A DNA stretch of 55,712 nt, taken from assembly GCF_007997225.1 (NCBI RefSeq), contig NZ_VORM01000028.1, positions 1 through 55,712 on the forward strand, written 5' to 3'. The position numbers and the translations under genes were made by a program. This DNA comes from Subsaximicrobium wynnwilliamsii (lineage in GTDB: Bacteria; Bacteroidota; Bacteroidia; Flavobacteriales; Flavobacteriaceae). The notes beneath the pieces were generated by a model, which did not search any database, was not told the DNA's origin, and was given only the letters and a program-made list of their open reading frames with translations. Below are positions 27,989 through 37,927 of the stretch, one piece after another. The stretch's first letter is position 1. The number at the start of each line of letters is the position of its first letter.

Positions 27989-28159
27989 TTATTTTTCCGC
28001 ATCAAAGAAATACCTTACCCAAGCTTTAACTTGGTTATCGGTCATGCTATCTGTGTTTTTGACGCCCTTGATCCTTACGCCTCTAGTAGCTTGATTTTCA
28101 CGGAGTTCCTTGGCAAATTTCGCATGCTTAAGCTCTAAAAGACATTTTAAGCTTTGAAG
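27989..28159 (-). pseudogene. C-terminal gene remnant, family unknown
   Basis: On the minus strand a frame ends with KHAKFAKELRENQATRGVRI, KGVKNTDSMTDNQVKAWVRY and FFDAEK before TAA. It has the look of real protein but opens at a stop codon and lacks any ATG before the last 20 residues, so it appears to be the tail of a lost gene. I do not recognise the family. Confidence 0.4.
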
Positions 28160-28550
28160 TTAAAAATGAAAATCAGATGGGCTTAATTCTCAAATGTTTA
28201 CGAATCAAGGCTTATGCCTTCCAGCGCAGCGATCTTAAGTCTTTGTCGGACAATATTGATTATTTTATCATTCCCGCAGCATTGGGAATATGTGGACTTT
28301 GGAATTTTATACCATTCGTTTCCGTGAAGTTTGAGTTTGAAGTTTAAGTGATGGCTCTTAAAACTGGTCTTTAAAAGGCTTTTGTTATACATACTTTCGA
28401 TCTACAACCCCCTTTTTTACTTCCCACAACATGAGCCACGCAACATCTTTACATTTATTATAAAAATCAGACTTTCAGAAAGTATCGCAATGAATGTGCT
28501 GTTAGAATGAATATATTAATTTATACGGTGTTGTGCTTCCGGCTTATATT

Positions 28551-29069
28551 TCAGATTTCCGTGTTCTTTTTAGCTTTTGTCATCCTTTCTAACAACATCG
28601 CTTCTTTAAAATCTTTCAATTTCATTTCATTTCCGTCAATGATGTAAAGTTTCGATTTTTTGAAAATACTCGTAACACCTCCAATAGCAGCACCTAAAAT
28701 ACCACCACCAACTAAACCGAACGCTGCTTTATCAGTTGCTGAAAATAAAGCTAGTCCAGAATTGTCATCTCCATCTGAATATCCCAATACAGCAAGCGAA
28801 ACCCCTCCAATTAAAGCTCCTTTTGCAACATTATTACCAGCAGAACGTTTGGTTTTTATTATTCCTATTTTACTTAAAGGAACTTCAATCGTTTTTCCTT
28901 TTGAATATAATTCTATTGATGTATTCGATATTGACTTAATCTTACCCTTTTCTATTTTTTTACCTTGTAAGTTATAAATTCGAATAAAAATATTGGCATC
29001 TACTACTTCATTTTGACCAGAGACGTTGATCGATAAAATTAGAATTATTGCAATTATTAAATATTTCAT
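28551..29069 (-). CDS. Secreted or envelope protein with glycine-zipper segment
   Basis: A 172-residue protein with a signal peptide (MKYLIIAIILILSINVSG), a beta-rich middle (IRIYNLQGKKIEKGKIKSIS), then a glycine-rich hydrophobic part (GALIGGVSLAVLGYS and LVGGGILGAAIGGVTSIF) resembling glycine-zipper membrane segments, and a charged C-terminus. It may sit in the envelope. No named family is certain. It is separate from its neighbours. Confidence 0.75.
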   Translation of the reverse strand: MKYLIIAIILILSINVSGQNEVVDANIFIRIYNLQGKKIEKGKIKSISNTSIELYSKGKTIEVPLSKIGIIKTKRSAGNNVAKGALIGGVSLAVLGYSDGDDNSGLALFSATDKAAFGLVGGGILGAAIGGVTSIFKKSKLYIIDGNEMKLKDFKEAMLLERMTKAKKNTEI

Positions 29070-29147
29070 GACAGATTATTTATTAATTTCTTTAATTCAG
29101 AAGAAACGCTTTTTGCTGACGCACAACTCTTTTCAAAACCACCAATC

Positions 29148-29993
29148 CTATTTATCATGTAAAACCAAAAACGGAACGCGGGTGTGATAGGTAATTTCCT
29201 CAACCTTGGAATGAAATAAAACCCGTTGAAAATAATTTAGGTTTTTTGCAACCATCGCAACCATTTTGATGTCTCTGCTCTTCACAAAAAACTCAATGGC
29301 ATCTTCAACCTTTCTATGTGTGAGATTATGGAATTTAGTTTCAAAGTTGCTAAAATAATCCATGAGTAAGTCCTTATTGTCCTGCTGACTCATGTTCAAC
29401 GCTTCCGGTTGATTTGTGATATGCAGTACCTGCAAGCTCGCCTTGTGGTTTTGCAATATGGTGTACACAGGCTTGAGAAGATCAACACCGTAAGTCAAAT
29501 AATAATCTGTTGGAAATACAATCTCATCCAAATCACTAAAGGTGGCATGCTCTGGCACAACCAAGGTGGTGCACTTTACTTTCTTGATAACATCTGCAGC
29601 ATTAGTGCCAATGATCACTTTTTGCAAGCCGGTAGCGCCTTTTGTGCCCATCACAATCATATCGATTTTCTTTTCATCGACGTGATTGCGAACAGATTCC
29701 ACGAAGAAATTATAATCTGTAAGTGTGAAAAAATGGTGGTTTTTATGATCTGGGAATTCTGTAAGAATGCGTTTTAGGAGCGTTCTTAATTTTTTTTTGG
29801 AAGGCTTTGTAAACGTGTTTTCAACAAAGTCCTTAGAATCGTCATACGGTAAATCGTTAGCATCTAAATAGTTCAAGGAATTAACGTGCAATAAGTAAAA
29901 GGTGCAGGTTGATTGCTTGAAAAAATCAAGAGCATAAACAATCGCATTCCAAGAATTTTCAGAAAAATCTGTAGGTAACAATATCGTTTTCAT
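29148..29993 (-). CDS. Tandem universal stress protein (UspA family)
   Basis: A 281-residue protein made of two Usp domains. The first starts KTILLPTDFSENSWNAIVYA and carries the ATP-binding pattern MGTKGATGLQKVIIGTNAAD then TTLVVPE. The second (about 150-281) is weaker, with IVFPTDYYL at its start, and lacks the full G-x-x-G signature. It lies about 100 bp downstream of the response regulator on the same strand, a typical target of Crp/Fnr-type control. Confidence 0.93.
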   Translation of the reverse strand: MKTILLPTDFSENSWNAIVYALDFFKQSTCTFYLLHVNSLNYLDANDLPYDDSKDFVENTFTKPSKKKLRTLLKRILTEFPDHKNHHFFTLTDYNFFVESVRNHVDEKKIDMIVMGTKGATGLQKVIIGTNAADVIKKVKCTTLVVPEHATFSDLDEIVFPTDYYLTYGVDLLKPVYTILQNHKASLQVLHITNQPEALNMSQQDNKDLLMDYFSNFETKFHNLTHRKVEDAIEFFVKSRDIKMVAMVAKNLNYFQRVLFHSKVEEITYHTRVPFLVLHDK

Positions 29994-30090
29994 TATAATC
30001 CATTTAATGCATCAGCAGTGTGATACAAATGTATGGGGATGGATCACTTCAATAAATGATATTGGTCATATTTAAACGTTTTGCTGCCAA

Positions 30091-31146
30091 TCAATAGATT
30101 TCCTGCAGTTTTTTAAGATCTAAGATTCTAACGTTTCTTCCTTCGATTTCAATAAGCCCCTCTTTTTTGAAGTTAGACATGGTTCTAATCAGTGTTTCCG
30201 TTGCAATCCCTGCCACACTGGCCAAATCATTGCGCGAAATAATGATGGGATCTTCGGGCTTACGATTGAGCTTTTCAGCAAATTTCAACAGGGTGGTAGC
30301 TGTCTTTCTTTTCACTGAACTGTAGGCCATTTGAAGCAATTGATTTTTAACCCCTTGCAGATCTTCGGTTAACATCTGCACTAACTCCAGAGTTATTTTT
30401 GGGTTATGGTCCAAAACAAATTTGAGTTGGTCTTTTGAAATGCCAACCAATTGCGCAGCTTCAATAGCGGTTGATGTCTCTTGGTAGGGAATATTCTGAA
30501 TAAATGAGGTGTAGCCAAACAACTCTTGCTCCTTGTGCAACGCAGTGGTCAATTCTTTACCTTGCTCGTCTAATTTATGGCATTTCACAACGCCTTTATT
30601 CAGTAAATAAATATAATTTGAATTTTGGCCTTCGCGATAAATGATTTGGCCTTGCCTATGGTTGAATGCCTCACCATTTTGAATGAAAAAATTCTTCAAA
30701 TCATTGATTGTCCTTATTTCGCTACCAGTTTCAGCATTAGGTGTCTCAAATTGCGTTAGGCCTTCTCTGAGAATTGCCATTTTTGCCAATCTACTTTCGA
30801 TGGCATTGATCAACTCAGCTTCACTGAATGGTTTGGTGATGTAATCATCTGCCCCCAGCTCCATGCCTTTTCGCACATCATTCCGTTCTGTTTTTGCCGA
30901 TAAAAAGATAAAAGGGATGAACTTGGTATGCTCCTCTTTGGACAGCAGCTCCAAGACCGCGTAGCCATCTAACTCTGGCATCATGATATCGCATATAATG
31001 ATATCGGGCTTTTGTTGCCTTGCTTTTTCAAGACCCAGCCTACCGTTTGCGGCAACAAGGACTTCATAATTGGAAAGTTCGAGTAATTCTGCCGTGTTTT
31101 CACGCAAGACAGCGTCATCTTCTATCAATAATACTTTTTTTGTCAT
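30091..31146 (-). CDS. Response regulator with Crp/Fnr-type output
   Basis: A 351-residue fusion. Residues 1-120 are a receiver with acidic pocket LLIEDDA, phospho-Asp in IIICDIMMPELDG and Lys in YITKPF. Residues about 150-245 form a cyclic-nucleotide-binding-like barrel (GQIIYREGQNSNYIYLLNKG), and the C-terminus is a Crp-type helix-turn-helix (ISRNDLASVAGIATETLIRT). It thus joins phosphorelay input to an Fnr-like DNA-binding head. No cysteine cluster for iron-sulfur sensing is seen. Its start overlaps the kinase stop (ATGA), so it is the cognate regulator. Confidence 0.96.
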   Translation of the reverse strand: MTKKVLLIEDDAVLRENTAELLELSNYEVLVAANGRLGLEKARQQKPDIIICDIMMPELDGYAVLELLSKEEHTKFIPFIFLSAKTERNDVRKGMELGADDYITKPFSEAELINAIESRLAKMAILREGLTQFETPNAETGSEIRTINDLKNFFIQNGEAFNHRQGQIIYREGQNSNYIYLLNKGVVKCHKLDEQGKELTTALHKEQELFGYTSFIQNIPYQETSTAIEAAQLVGISKDQLKFVLDHNPKITLELVQMLTEDLQGVKNQLLQMAYSSVKRKTATTLLKFAEKLNRKPEDPIIISRNDLASVAGIATETLIRTMSNFKKEGLIEIEGRNVRILDLKKLQEIY

Positions 31147-33020
31147 GGTGCTTTGTTTGGAATGGTCATGATGAAGGTTGAACCCACGTTTTCTTTACTC
31201 TTACAGTGTATGGTGCCACCTACATACTCAATATGTGATTTTGCAATATGAAGTCCAATCCCGGTGCCTTGGGTCGTTAAAACGTTCTCGGCCCTAAAAT
31301 AGCGGTTGAATATGTTCTTGAGGTCTTTTGCCGGGATGCCAATGCCTGAATCTGAAATTTTAAAAGTGGTCACGGCATCGTCTTGGGTTATGCTTATGGT
31401 AACGTCTGTGTTTTCTGATGAATATTTTATGGCATTATGCACCAAGTTGGACAAGGCCAACTCTATGGTTTTTTCGTCCTGTGTTAAAAAGATATCGTCA
31501 ATGTGCTCTGGGTAAATGATTTGCTGCCCTTCTTTCAATAACATATTGGCATTATAAACTATTTCATTAACCACTTTACTCAATCTAAAGGTGGTGAATT
31601 TGTAGTTTACTTGCCCGGTTTCCAATTTTTCGATAGAAAGGAAATCATTCACGATGCTGTTGAGATAATGTACCTTATCGGTTATGGTTCTAATATGTTT
31701 ATCTCTTTTATCTTGTTGATCCTCCAATTTATATTTGCCCAAGAGCACTGAGGAGGTAAGGATGCCACTTAAAGGTGTTTTGAACTCATGTGAAACCAAA
31801 GATAAAAATTTAGTTTTCAACTCATTGAGTTCCTTTTCCTTCTCAAGCGCACTATTAAGTTCCTCGGTTCTTTTGGCAACCGTTCTCTCGAGCTTTTGCG
31901 TATAATTTTTTTGTTCTGTCATGTCGAGAATAATAGCTACATACACTTTTCTATCGCCCAACTTTGATAGTTCCAAATTAACAAACACAGGATAGCGAGT
32001 ACCATCCTTACGCTCATGAAAGGCTTCAAACTCTATTTTAGATTCGCTTTTATTGACTAATGGCGCTGTTAGTTTTATAAAATCATTTTCAGAATAATCT
32101 GGTTTTAGGTCAACAGCGCTAAGTGCTTTGAGCTCTTCCAGTGTATAACCCAGATTTTTTTGGGCGCCATAATTAACATTCAAAAACTTTAGGGTATAGA
32201 AATCAAAAACGTAAATCTCATTGAGTGAGTTATCAAATATTTTGGTTAGGTAGCTGCGTTCTTCCTCGGCATTTTTTCGTTTGGTAATGTCATTTTGAAT
32301 CCCAATATAATGGGTTACCACGCCTTCACTATTTTTTATGGGATTCACATACAGGTCATTCCAAAATAAAGTGCCGTCTTTTTTATAGTTTCTTAAAACA
32401 GTTTGGTAGCTTTTACCGGCATGTATCGCGTCACGCAACTTATCGATCCCGTCTTGAGCTCTATCATTGGCTTGCAGGAATCTGCAATTTCTACCCAAAA
32501 TTTCTTCGGAAGAATATCCCGTCAAAGCTTTAAATGCAGGATTACAGAAAATGATCGGTTGGTCCTTTTGCAAGGCATCACTTATCACGATGCCATTACC
32601 AGTAGCTTGTATGGCTTCACTTTTTAGGATAAGATCTCTTTCAATGTGCCTTCGTTCAGTAATGTCAATAACAAGTGCCATCACGTATGCTTTTCCGTAG
32701 ATTTCAAACGGATTCAATCCTACCTCAACCGGAAATTGCGTGTTGTTTTTATGCAAACCATACAATTCACGCCCATGCCCCATGCTTCGCGTTTCACTGT
32801 TCTTGTAAAACGATTCAAAGTAAGCGTCATGCTTTTCATGGTATCGGGTAGGAATCAAAGTGCTCAAGGGCTTGCCAACCAATTCTCCAGTAGCATACCC
32901 AAACATGGCATCGGCCGCGGTATTTGTTGAAACGACGATTTGAAGCTCATCCACAACCACAACCCCTTCAGAAATGGCACTTGACAAGACTTGTAAAAAA
33001 TCCTCCTTGGTTTGAATCAT
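31143..33020 (-). CDS. Three-PAS sensor histidine kinase
   Basis: A 625-residue cytosolic kinase with no membrane helix. PAS domains lie at about 10-115, 130-250 and 260-375. The second has GRNCRFLQANDRAQDGIDKL, the GxNCRFLQ motif of LOV flavin photosensors, with the Cys present. HisKA has FLSLVSHEFKTPLSGI with the phospho-His, and HATPase_c has N-box LSNLVHNAIKYS and GTGIGLHIAK. It phosphorylates the overlapping Crp-type regulator. The LOV-like PAS suggests blue-light sensing, perhaps with redox input. Confidence 0.95.
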   Translation of the reverse strand: MIQTKEDFLQVLSSAISEGVVVVDELQIVVSTNTAADAMFGYATGELVGKPLSTLIPTRYHEKHDAYFESFYKNSETRSMGHGRELYGLHKNNTQFPVEVGLNPFEIYGKAYVMALVIDITERRHIERDLILKSEAIQATGNGIVISDALQKDQPIIFCNPAFKALTGYSSEEILGRNCRFLQANDRAQDGIDKLRDAIHAGKSYQTVLRNYKKDGTLFWNDLYVNPIKNSEGVVTHYIGIQNDITKRKNAEEERSYLTKIFDNSLNEIYVFDFYTLKFLNVNYGAQKNLGYTLEELKALSAVDLKPDYSENDFIKLTAPLVNKSESKIEFEAFHERKDGTRYPVFVNLELSKLGDRKVYVAIILDMTEQKNYTQKLERTVAKRTEELNSALEKEKELNELKTKFLSLVSHEFKTPLSGILTSSVLLGKYKLEDQQDKRDKHIRTITDKVHYLNSIVNDFLSIEKLETGQVNYKFTTFRLSKVVNEIVYNANMLLKEGQQIIYPEHIDDIFLTQDEKTIELALSNLVHNAIKYSSENTDVTISITQDDAVTTFKISDSGIGIPAKDLKNIFNRYFRAENVLTTQGTGIGLHIAKSHIEYVGGTIHCKSKENVGSTFIMTIPNKAP

Positions 33021-33321
33021 TGGTCATGTTGGGTTAAACGAAACGTGAAGTTACTAACTATTTAGTGAATGGTAGAATTCTCAATCTGAATTCGGGTAAA
33101 TTTAAAATTACAACCCTGCTGTGCCGCAATCAAATCTTTGCACCGTGAATTTGGAGCTGCATGTTGATATGATAAATATCATTTAAAATGAACGGCAAAG
33201 TCTCTAAATTTAAAACTGATAATGACCAAATTTGGCCGTTGAACAATCAAAACCTAAAATCAACCTCACAGCTGCAAGCGAGGGAACAACGATTTAATTG
33301 TACAATTAATTTTGATTAAAA

Positions 33322-34224
33322 ATGAAAAGCGCTCAAGATTGGCTCAACGAAAATCCTGTGATATACAGCATCATCAAGTACTTGTTAATTGTTGCTGCAG
33401 TACTTATTTGCATTCATTTTATAAGAAAAGTGCTTAAGCGGAATATCCCAAACACTTCAGTAAGGTACAAATCTCAAAAGGGGATTGAAATTTTGGGATA
33501 TTTTATAATCATCATCTTATCTGTCTCTTATTTTACTGGGAATATCAAGGATTTTACCATAGCCATAGGCCTATTTTCGGCAGGCGTTGCGTTTACCTTG
33601 CAAGAGTTGATATTGAGCGTTGCTGGATCCTTGTACATTTTTATTGTTAAGGTTTATGCACCAGGAGACCGTATAGAGCTCCATGGCATCAAGGGCGATG
33701 TGATAGACGTGGATAGCATTTACACTACCATGATGGAGATTGGTCAATGGGTGGAAAGTGACAATTACAGTGGTCGCATTGTCAAGTTGAGCAATTCCTT
33801 TGTGTTTAAGGGGCCTATCTACAACTATTCAAAGGATTTTCCGTTTATCTGGGATCAATTCAGCTTACCAATTAGATACGGATCTGATATGGAATTGGCT
33901 AAATCCATAGTGATAAACATTGCCTCAGAAACACTTTCTGAATACACCAGGGCCTCAAAGGTGCAATGGGAAAGCATTGTTGCCAAATATTATATTGAAG
34001 CTGCTGAAGTTGAGCCAACACTCGCTGTGACTTTGACGGAAAATTGGGTCCAATTCAATTTGCGATATATCGTAGATTACAAAAGGCGAAGGTCCACAAA
34101 AAACATGTTAAACGAGAGCATCCTTAAGGCTTTTGAACAAACCAAAGGTAAGGTGGTTTTAGGATCTACAACGGTTGAGCTCATTAAAATACCAGATTTG
34201 AAGGTGGATGTGAACAAAAGCTAG
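33322..34224 (+). CDS. MscS-type mechanosensitive ion channel
   Basis: A 300-residue protein with membrane helices at about 14-34, 50-70 and 75-100, the last being the pore helix (FSAGVAFTLQELILSVAGSL), followed by the MscS beta domain with VKVYAPGDRIELHGIKGDV and IVKLSNSFVFKGPIYNYS. MscS channels release solutes under hypo-osmotic shock. The C-terminal domain is shorter than some family members but complete. It is divergent from the kinase gene. Confidence 0.93.
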   Translation: MKSAQDWLNENPVIYSIIKYLLIVAAVLICIHFIRKVLKRNIPNTSVRYKSQKGIEILGYFIIIILSVSYFTGNIKDFTIAIGLFSAGVAFTLQELILSVAGSLYIFIVKVYAPGDRIELHGIKGDVIDVDSIYTTMMEIGQWVESDNYSGRIVKLSNSFVFKGPIYNYSKDFPFIWDQFSLPIRYGSDMELAKSIVINIASETLSEYTRASKVQWESIVAKYYIEAAEVEPTLAVTLTENWVQFNLRYIVDYKRRRSTKNMLNESILKAFEQTKGKVVLGSTTVELIKIPDLKVDVNKS

Positions 34225-34449
34225 TGAGAAAACAACTCTGATCTCATTCTTTATGACAATTATCATTTCATTTACCTTTCCCAAATTGTATGTTTGCACG
34301 TTTTCTAAATGGCATACGGCATAAATTGTGTCTATAGCAGGTTAGCGTTTTAGAACACAGCCACACAGTATTGACATCGCAGCTGTTCCTATTTTGAAAA
34401 CCGAAGCAATCGATGTGACATAAAAAATAATCTATTTAAAATAAATGAA

Positions 34450-35330
34450 ATGAAATACCCATATATAGCCCTGCTTCTACTCTTGCTTTTCAATTGCAAA
34501 AATGACAAGCGCCAAGATAATGTTCAAGAGAACGAAAAAACCGAACAAACCAAGTCACTTGCAACCGATACTGTTCCCGTATTAGAGAGAACTGATACAG
34601 ATTTGGACAAGTCGATTTCCATAGAAATCAAGCAGAAAAAACTGATTGATAAAAAGGATGAGCGGGATCAATTTCAAAATTTGATTCTTGATAAAAGCTA
34701 CCTTAAAGATCAAAAAGACTACACGATCAATTTCAAATACCCGCTTTTAAATGAAAGCCTTAAGCCTACTCACGTCAATTTCAACAACTTCATGAATGAT
34801 TATTATGTCAATGTAAGCAAAACCATATCAGACATAGAACAAAATAAATTACTTTGTGATAGCATCACTGCAAAAACGTTTAGGGAAGAGCGGTTTATAG
34901 ATTATAAAATCTACGGTCTCAATGATCAATTGGTAAGTGTACTTTTTTACAAGGAGAATTTTTATTCGGGAGCCATGCATCCCAGCTATTCCTTTGATTG
35001 CTTTAATTTTGATTTGAATAGCGGTGTTTTTATGACCTATGAAAGCTTTTTTGCACAAGGCTCGGAAGATGAATTATTGAATATCATAAATGGTAAAATC
35101 AATAAAAAAATGGCAACCGGTGAGCTCTATTATGATTGTTGGGAACTCTCGAGCTCTGATTTTTTTGAAAGCAAGAACAATTTCGTGCTCAACGATACCT
35201 ACCTTGAATTTTATTTTGCGATTGTGTGATGTGTCCGTCTTATACAGGCACTTACTCCATTCAACTGCCGTTGGTGGATCTACTGGCGGTTTTGAAGAAA
35301 TCAAATTCAAATCCTTTATTATCTAAATAA
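34450..35330 (+). pseudogene. DUF3298-type lipoprotein, frameshifted near the C-terminus
   Basis: The N-terminus is a lipoprotein signal (MKYPYIALLLLLLFNCKNDK, Cys 16). The body has the DUF3298/RsiV-like pattern (MHPSYSFDCFNFDLNSGVFM). The frame stops at 35229 after YLEFYFAIV, but the next frame continues as D-C-V-M-CPSYTGTYSIQLPLVDLL to TAA at 35328-35330, which is the normal end of the family. A one-base deletion near 35217-35220 explains this. It is either a pseudogene, a sequencing error or a slightly shortened protein. Confidence 0.8.
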
Positions 35331-36065
35331 CACGCGAGACTTCGCAGCCAAAAAAAGACAGCGCTGTGATTGATAGCAACTTCATTTGCGTCAAATTTGT
35401 AGCAATTGTAGCATTCATCAAAAACATCTTTAGATCTTAGCAATTCCTAAAACAACAACAACAATCCCTAAATTTATTGAGCCTTTTTGGCTTCCCTCCT
35501 TTCCTAAGCTAAAAGGAGCAGAAAAGAAGCACAGATCACGTATTGATTTTGAACTTAGCGCAAAAAATAAAAACGATCCCAAGCAGTTTCCAAACCTTAT
35601 AAAACATCACTTTTTTTTTTCAGAAGATGATTTTTTTTTCCAATTCGCGTTTGCGCTTTTCCGTTTCGAAAATTTGACCTTATGCTAAAAAGCTAGGCTA
35701 AAATGATATTTGACTTTCGTTTACATCAAATTCACAATCCTTTTTTTGGTTGTTGTGAACTGATGGATTTTATTTCGCGAATAGAAAAGGGAAAGAAAAT
35801 CTGGAAGTCCTAAAGGTTTGGGATACCAAATTAGAATCGATCTAGCAATTGATTTTATCCGGCTTTGCTGTTGGCTTTTTATACAAACTCATAATTGTCA
35901 TATAATTTCCTTGATGAAGGACGTTGTAGATCATCAAAAATCTGCTAAGGTTTTTGTGTAAGTAATGTGATGAACCCAAGGAAAAACGCTTGTTACCCGT
36001 TTGAGATCCTTTAACTCGCTCAACATGATAATTTCAGTATTTATATGATGAGAGCTGAACTAAGT
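35331..36065. other. Gene-free stretch with long T-runs
   Basis: About 735 bp. It has homopolymer T-runs near 35610 and 35628 and no convincing gene. A stop-limited plus-strand frame near 35522-35690 is Phe/Lys-rich and unsupported. Confidence 0.45.
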
Positions 36066-37304
36066 TCAGGTTTGTAAAATGGTGTAGCCAAAAATCACAG
36101 ACACGTTTTTATATCCTGCATTTGTTACGTCAGTGTTTAATATTTCTCTTGTTGAAAATAGTCGAGCTTCTATACTGTATGTATTTTTATAGCTATACCC
36201 TGCTCCAAAGGCTAAATTACTCACGCTATTAATTTCATAATCCTCATCAAAATAGTTGATATTAGACTTAAATGGCCTGTCAAATAGAAATGAAACATTA
36301 AAGAACAGTCTGGAATTATCGTTAAGATGGCTATAATGTCTAAACCCAATGGGAAATTCTATAGATGAATATTCAACGGTTGCAGTTTTAATACGTGCGA
36401 CGGGCGAATCTGGGCTGATGTCAAAGGTCTTTTCGGTATTATAGTACTGATAGGTAGGTTCAAATAGTATCGCCCATTTATCGTTGTTAAACGGTAAAAT
36501 GTATTCAAGTTCAATTCCCAATCTAAAAGACATTTCTTGGTTGAATTCAAAATCTGTTAGGATCACAAAATTATCTCCAGGAGCATCATATTTCACATAT
36601 GCGAAATTTATGCCTGGACGAATTTTTAGATGAAACGGATTTTTTCGTGTTTTTTCTTTGAATGTATATAAGCTTTGGTTTTTACATGAATTGTAGGCTT
36701 CAAAAAGAGCCATTAAGTCAGATTGCACATAATCAGTGCTTCTTATAGTGCTCATATCCAATGAATTGCATTTTAAATCGTAATATAGTTGACCTTTGTA
36801 ATTTTCGTTTTCGGCAACTTTATTAGAACTAGTAATGTATTCTTTTTGTATTAATATGGCAATCTCTCCATCATCGATTTGATAATAAAAGCGTTTTAAA
36901 TTGGCGTCTTGATATACGTATAAATTTGCTTTTCCACCAACTAAAAATTTCAGAAAGACAGTCTGCTTTTTTAAATCCAACTTTTCTGAATAATCTAATT
37001 TATTGGCCTTAGTTGAATTTATATCCAAATCGACTTCTTCTCTAGTATATATTGCGATGTCGTAAATTTCAAACTTGCTTATTGAGCTTAAGTCAGCAAC
37101 TTTCTGCTCGCTTGTTTCTGAAAATTTATAAGTGATATCCTCTGGATTATTTTTCCAGTCTACATTTTCAATTAAACATTCTACCTTATTTTGATTATTG
37201 TCTATAAAGTATCCCTTTTCATATTGGGTTTGAGCGTTTATTATACATGTAAAAGTTAAAAAATAGACTAAGAGATTAGGTTTAAGTTTGGTTTTGAATG
37301 ACAT
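36066..37304 (-). CDS. Secreted protein with outer-membrane beta-barrel-like C-terminus
   Basis: A 412-residue protein with a signal peptide ending near INAQ, a conserved N-terminal part (EKGYFIDNNQNKVECLIENV) common to a Bacteroidota family, and from about residue 220 alternating beta strands (IRPGINFAYVKYD, FRLGIELEYILPF, IEFPIGFRHYS) ending in a Tyr-containing strand. The pattern suggests a small outer-membrane barrel. Function is unknown. It is monocistronic. Confidence 0.75.
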   Translation of the reverse strand: MSFKTKLKPNLLVYFLTFTCIINAQTQYEKGYFIDNNQNKVECLIENVDWKNNPEDITYKFSETSEQKVADLSSISKFEIYDIAIYTREEVDLDINSTKANKLDYSEKLDLKKQTVFLKFLVGGKANLYVYQDANLKRFYYQIDDGEIAILIQKEYITSSNKVAENENYKGQLYYDLKCNSLDMSTIRSTDYVQSDLMALFEAYNSCKNQSLYTFKEKTRKNPFHLKIRPGINFAYVKYDAPGDNFVILTDFEFNQEMSFRLGIELEYILPFNNDKWAILFEPTYQYYNTEKTFDISPDSPVARIKTATVEYSSIEFPIGFRHYSHLNDNSRLFFNVSFLFDRPFKSNINYFDEDYEINSVSNLAFGAGYSYKNTYSIEARLFSTREILNTDVTNAGYKNVSVIFGYTILQT

Positions 37305-37927
37305 AGGTTTTTAATTGAAAGATTCGAAAAGTTATAGTGCAATTAAGTAAAAACATTTCTTTTAAGTAGCACTAAATTGTTTTATTTTATCTTCCGCCTG
37401 CTGCTAAAATCCCTGTAAATACGATGAATCCCGATTACTTTGTGGCTTAAACCCTCCTTTTAGATGTATGGACAAATGTTTCAGAAAAGGCATTGCTTTA
37501 TATTTTATAGGTTTCAGTTAATACTTTAGTTAGCTCTCCCACCAAAATAGCCTTACTTTTCAAAAAAGGAATCTCGACGAAAAGGCTCGATAAAGCTAAA
37601 TTTTCCTATCGGCACAGCGGTAAAATGGGCCGCGATATAAATCGCCTTCCCGCTGCTCAAGGCATTAGCAGCAAAAATCCCATGATCATGCCGCTGTGGG
37701 TTTAATGGGAAATGCCAAAACTGCCAGAGATGCTTTGGTTGCCTTTTACATATTGGAAACAGCCTTCTCAAACGCCAGTAAGCGCTTTAGATTACAACTA
37801 TTCTGGGAGGTGCAATTAAAACACCTTCAAATAGACTTATTTAATGTTGGATTTTTAAAAAAAAAGAGGGTTTGGCAGTTTGTCCCCAAAGTCAAAATCA
37901 GCTACCAGATTTGCGCCTATTTATGTC
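37305..37927. other. Gap with possible decayed coding fragments
   Basis: About 620 bp. A plus-strand frame around 37680-37790 reads HDHAAVGLMGNAKTARDALV then AFYILETA, which looks protein-like but is stop-limited and of unknown family. Nothing here is callable as a gene. Confidence 0.4.

Larger units (their letters stand above)
27773..28550. other. Spacer with a terminator and a gene remnant
   Basis: About 780 bp. It contains the hairpin at 27812-27845 and the remnant at 27989-28159. A 64-codon frame at 28198-28392 has no signature and is not accepted. Confidence 0.5.

Noticed and set aside
28198-28392. 64-codon minus-strand frame
   Set aside because: No recognisable motifs; stop-limited spacer.
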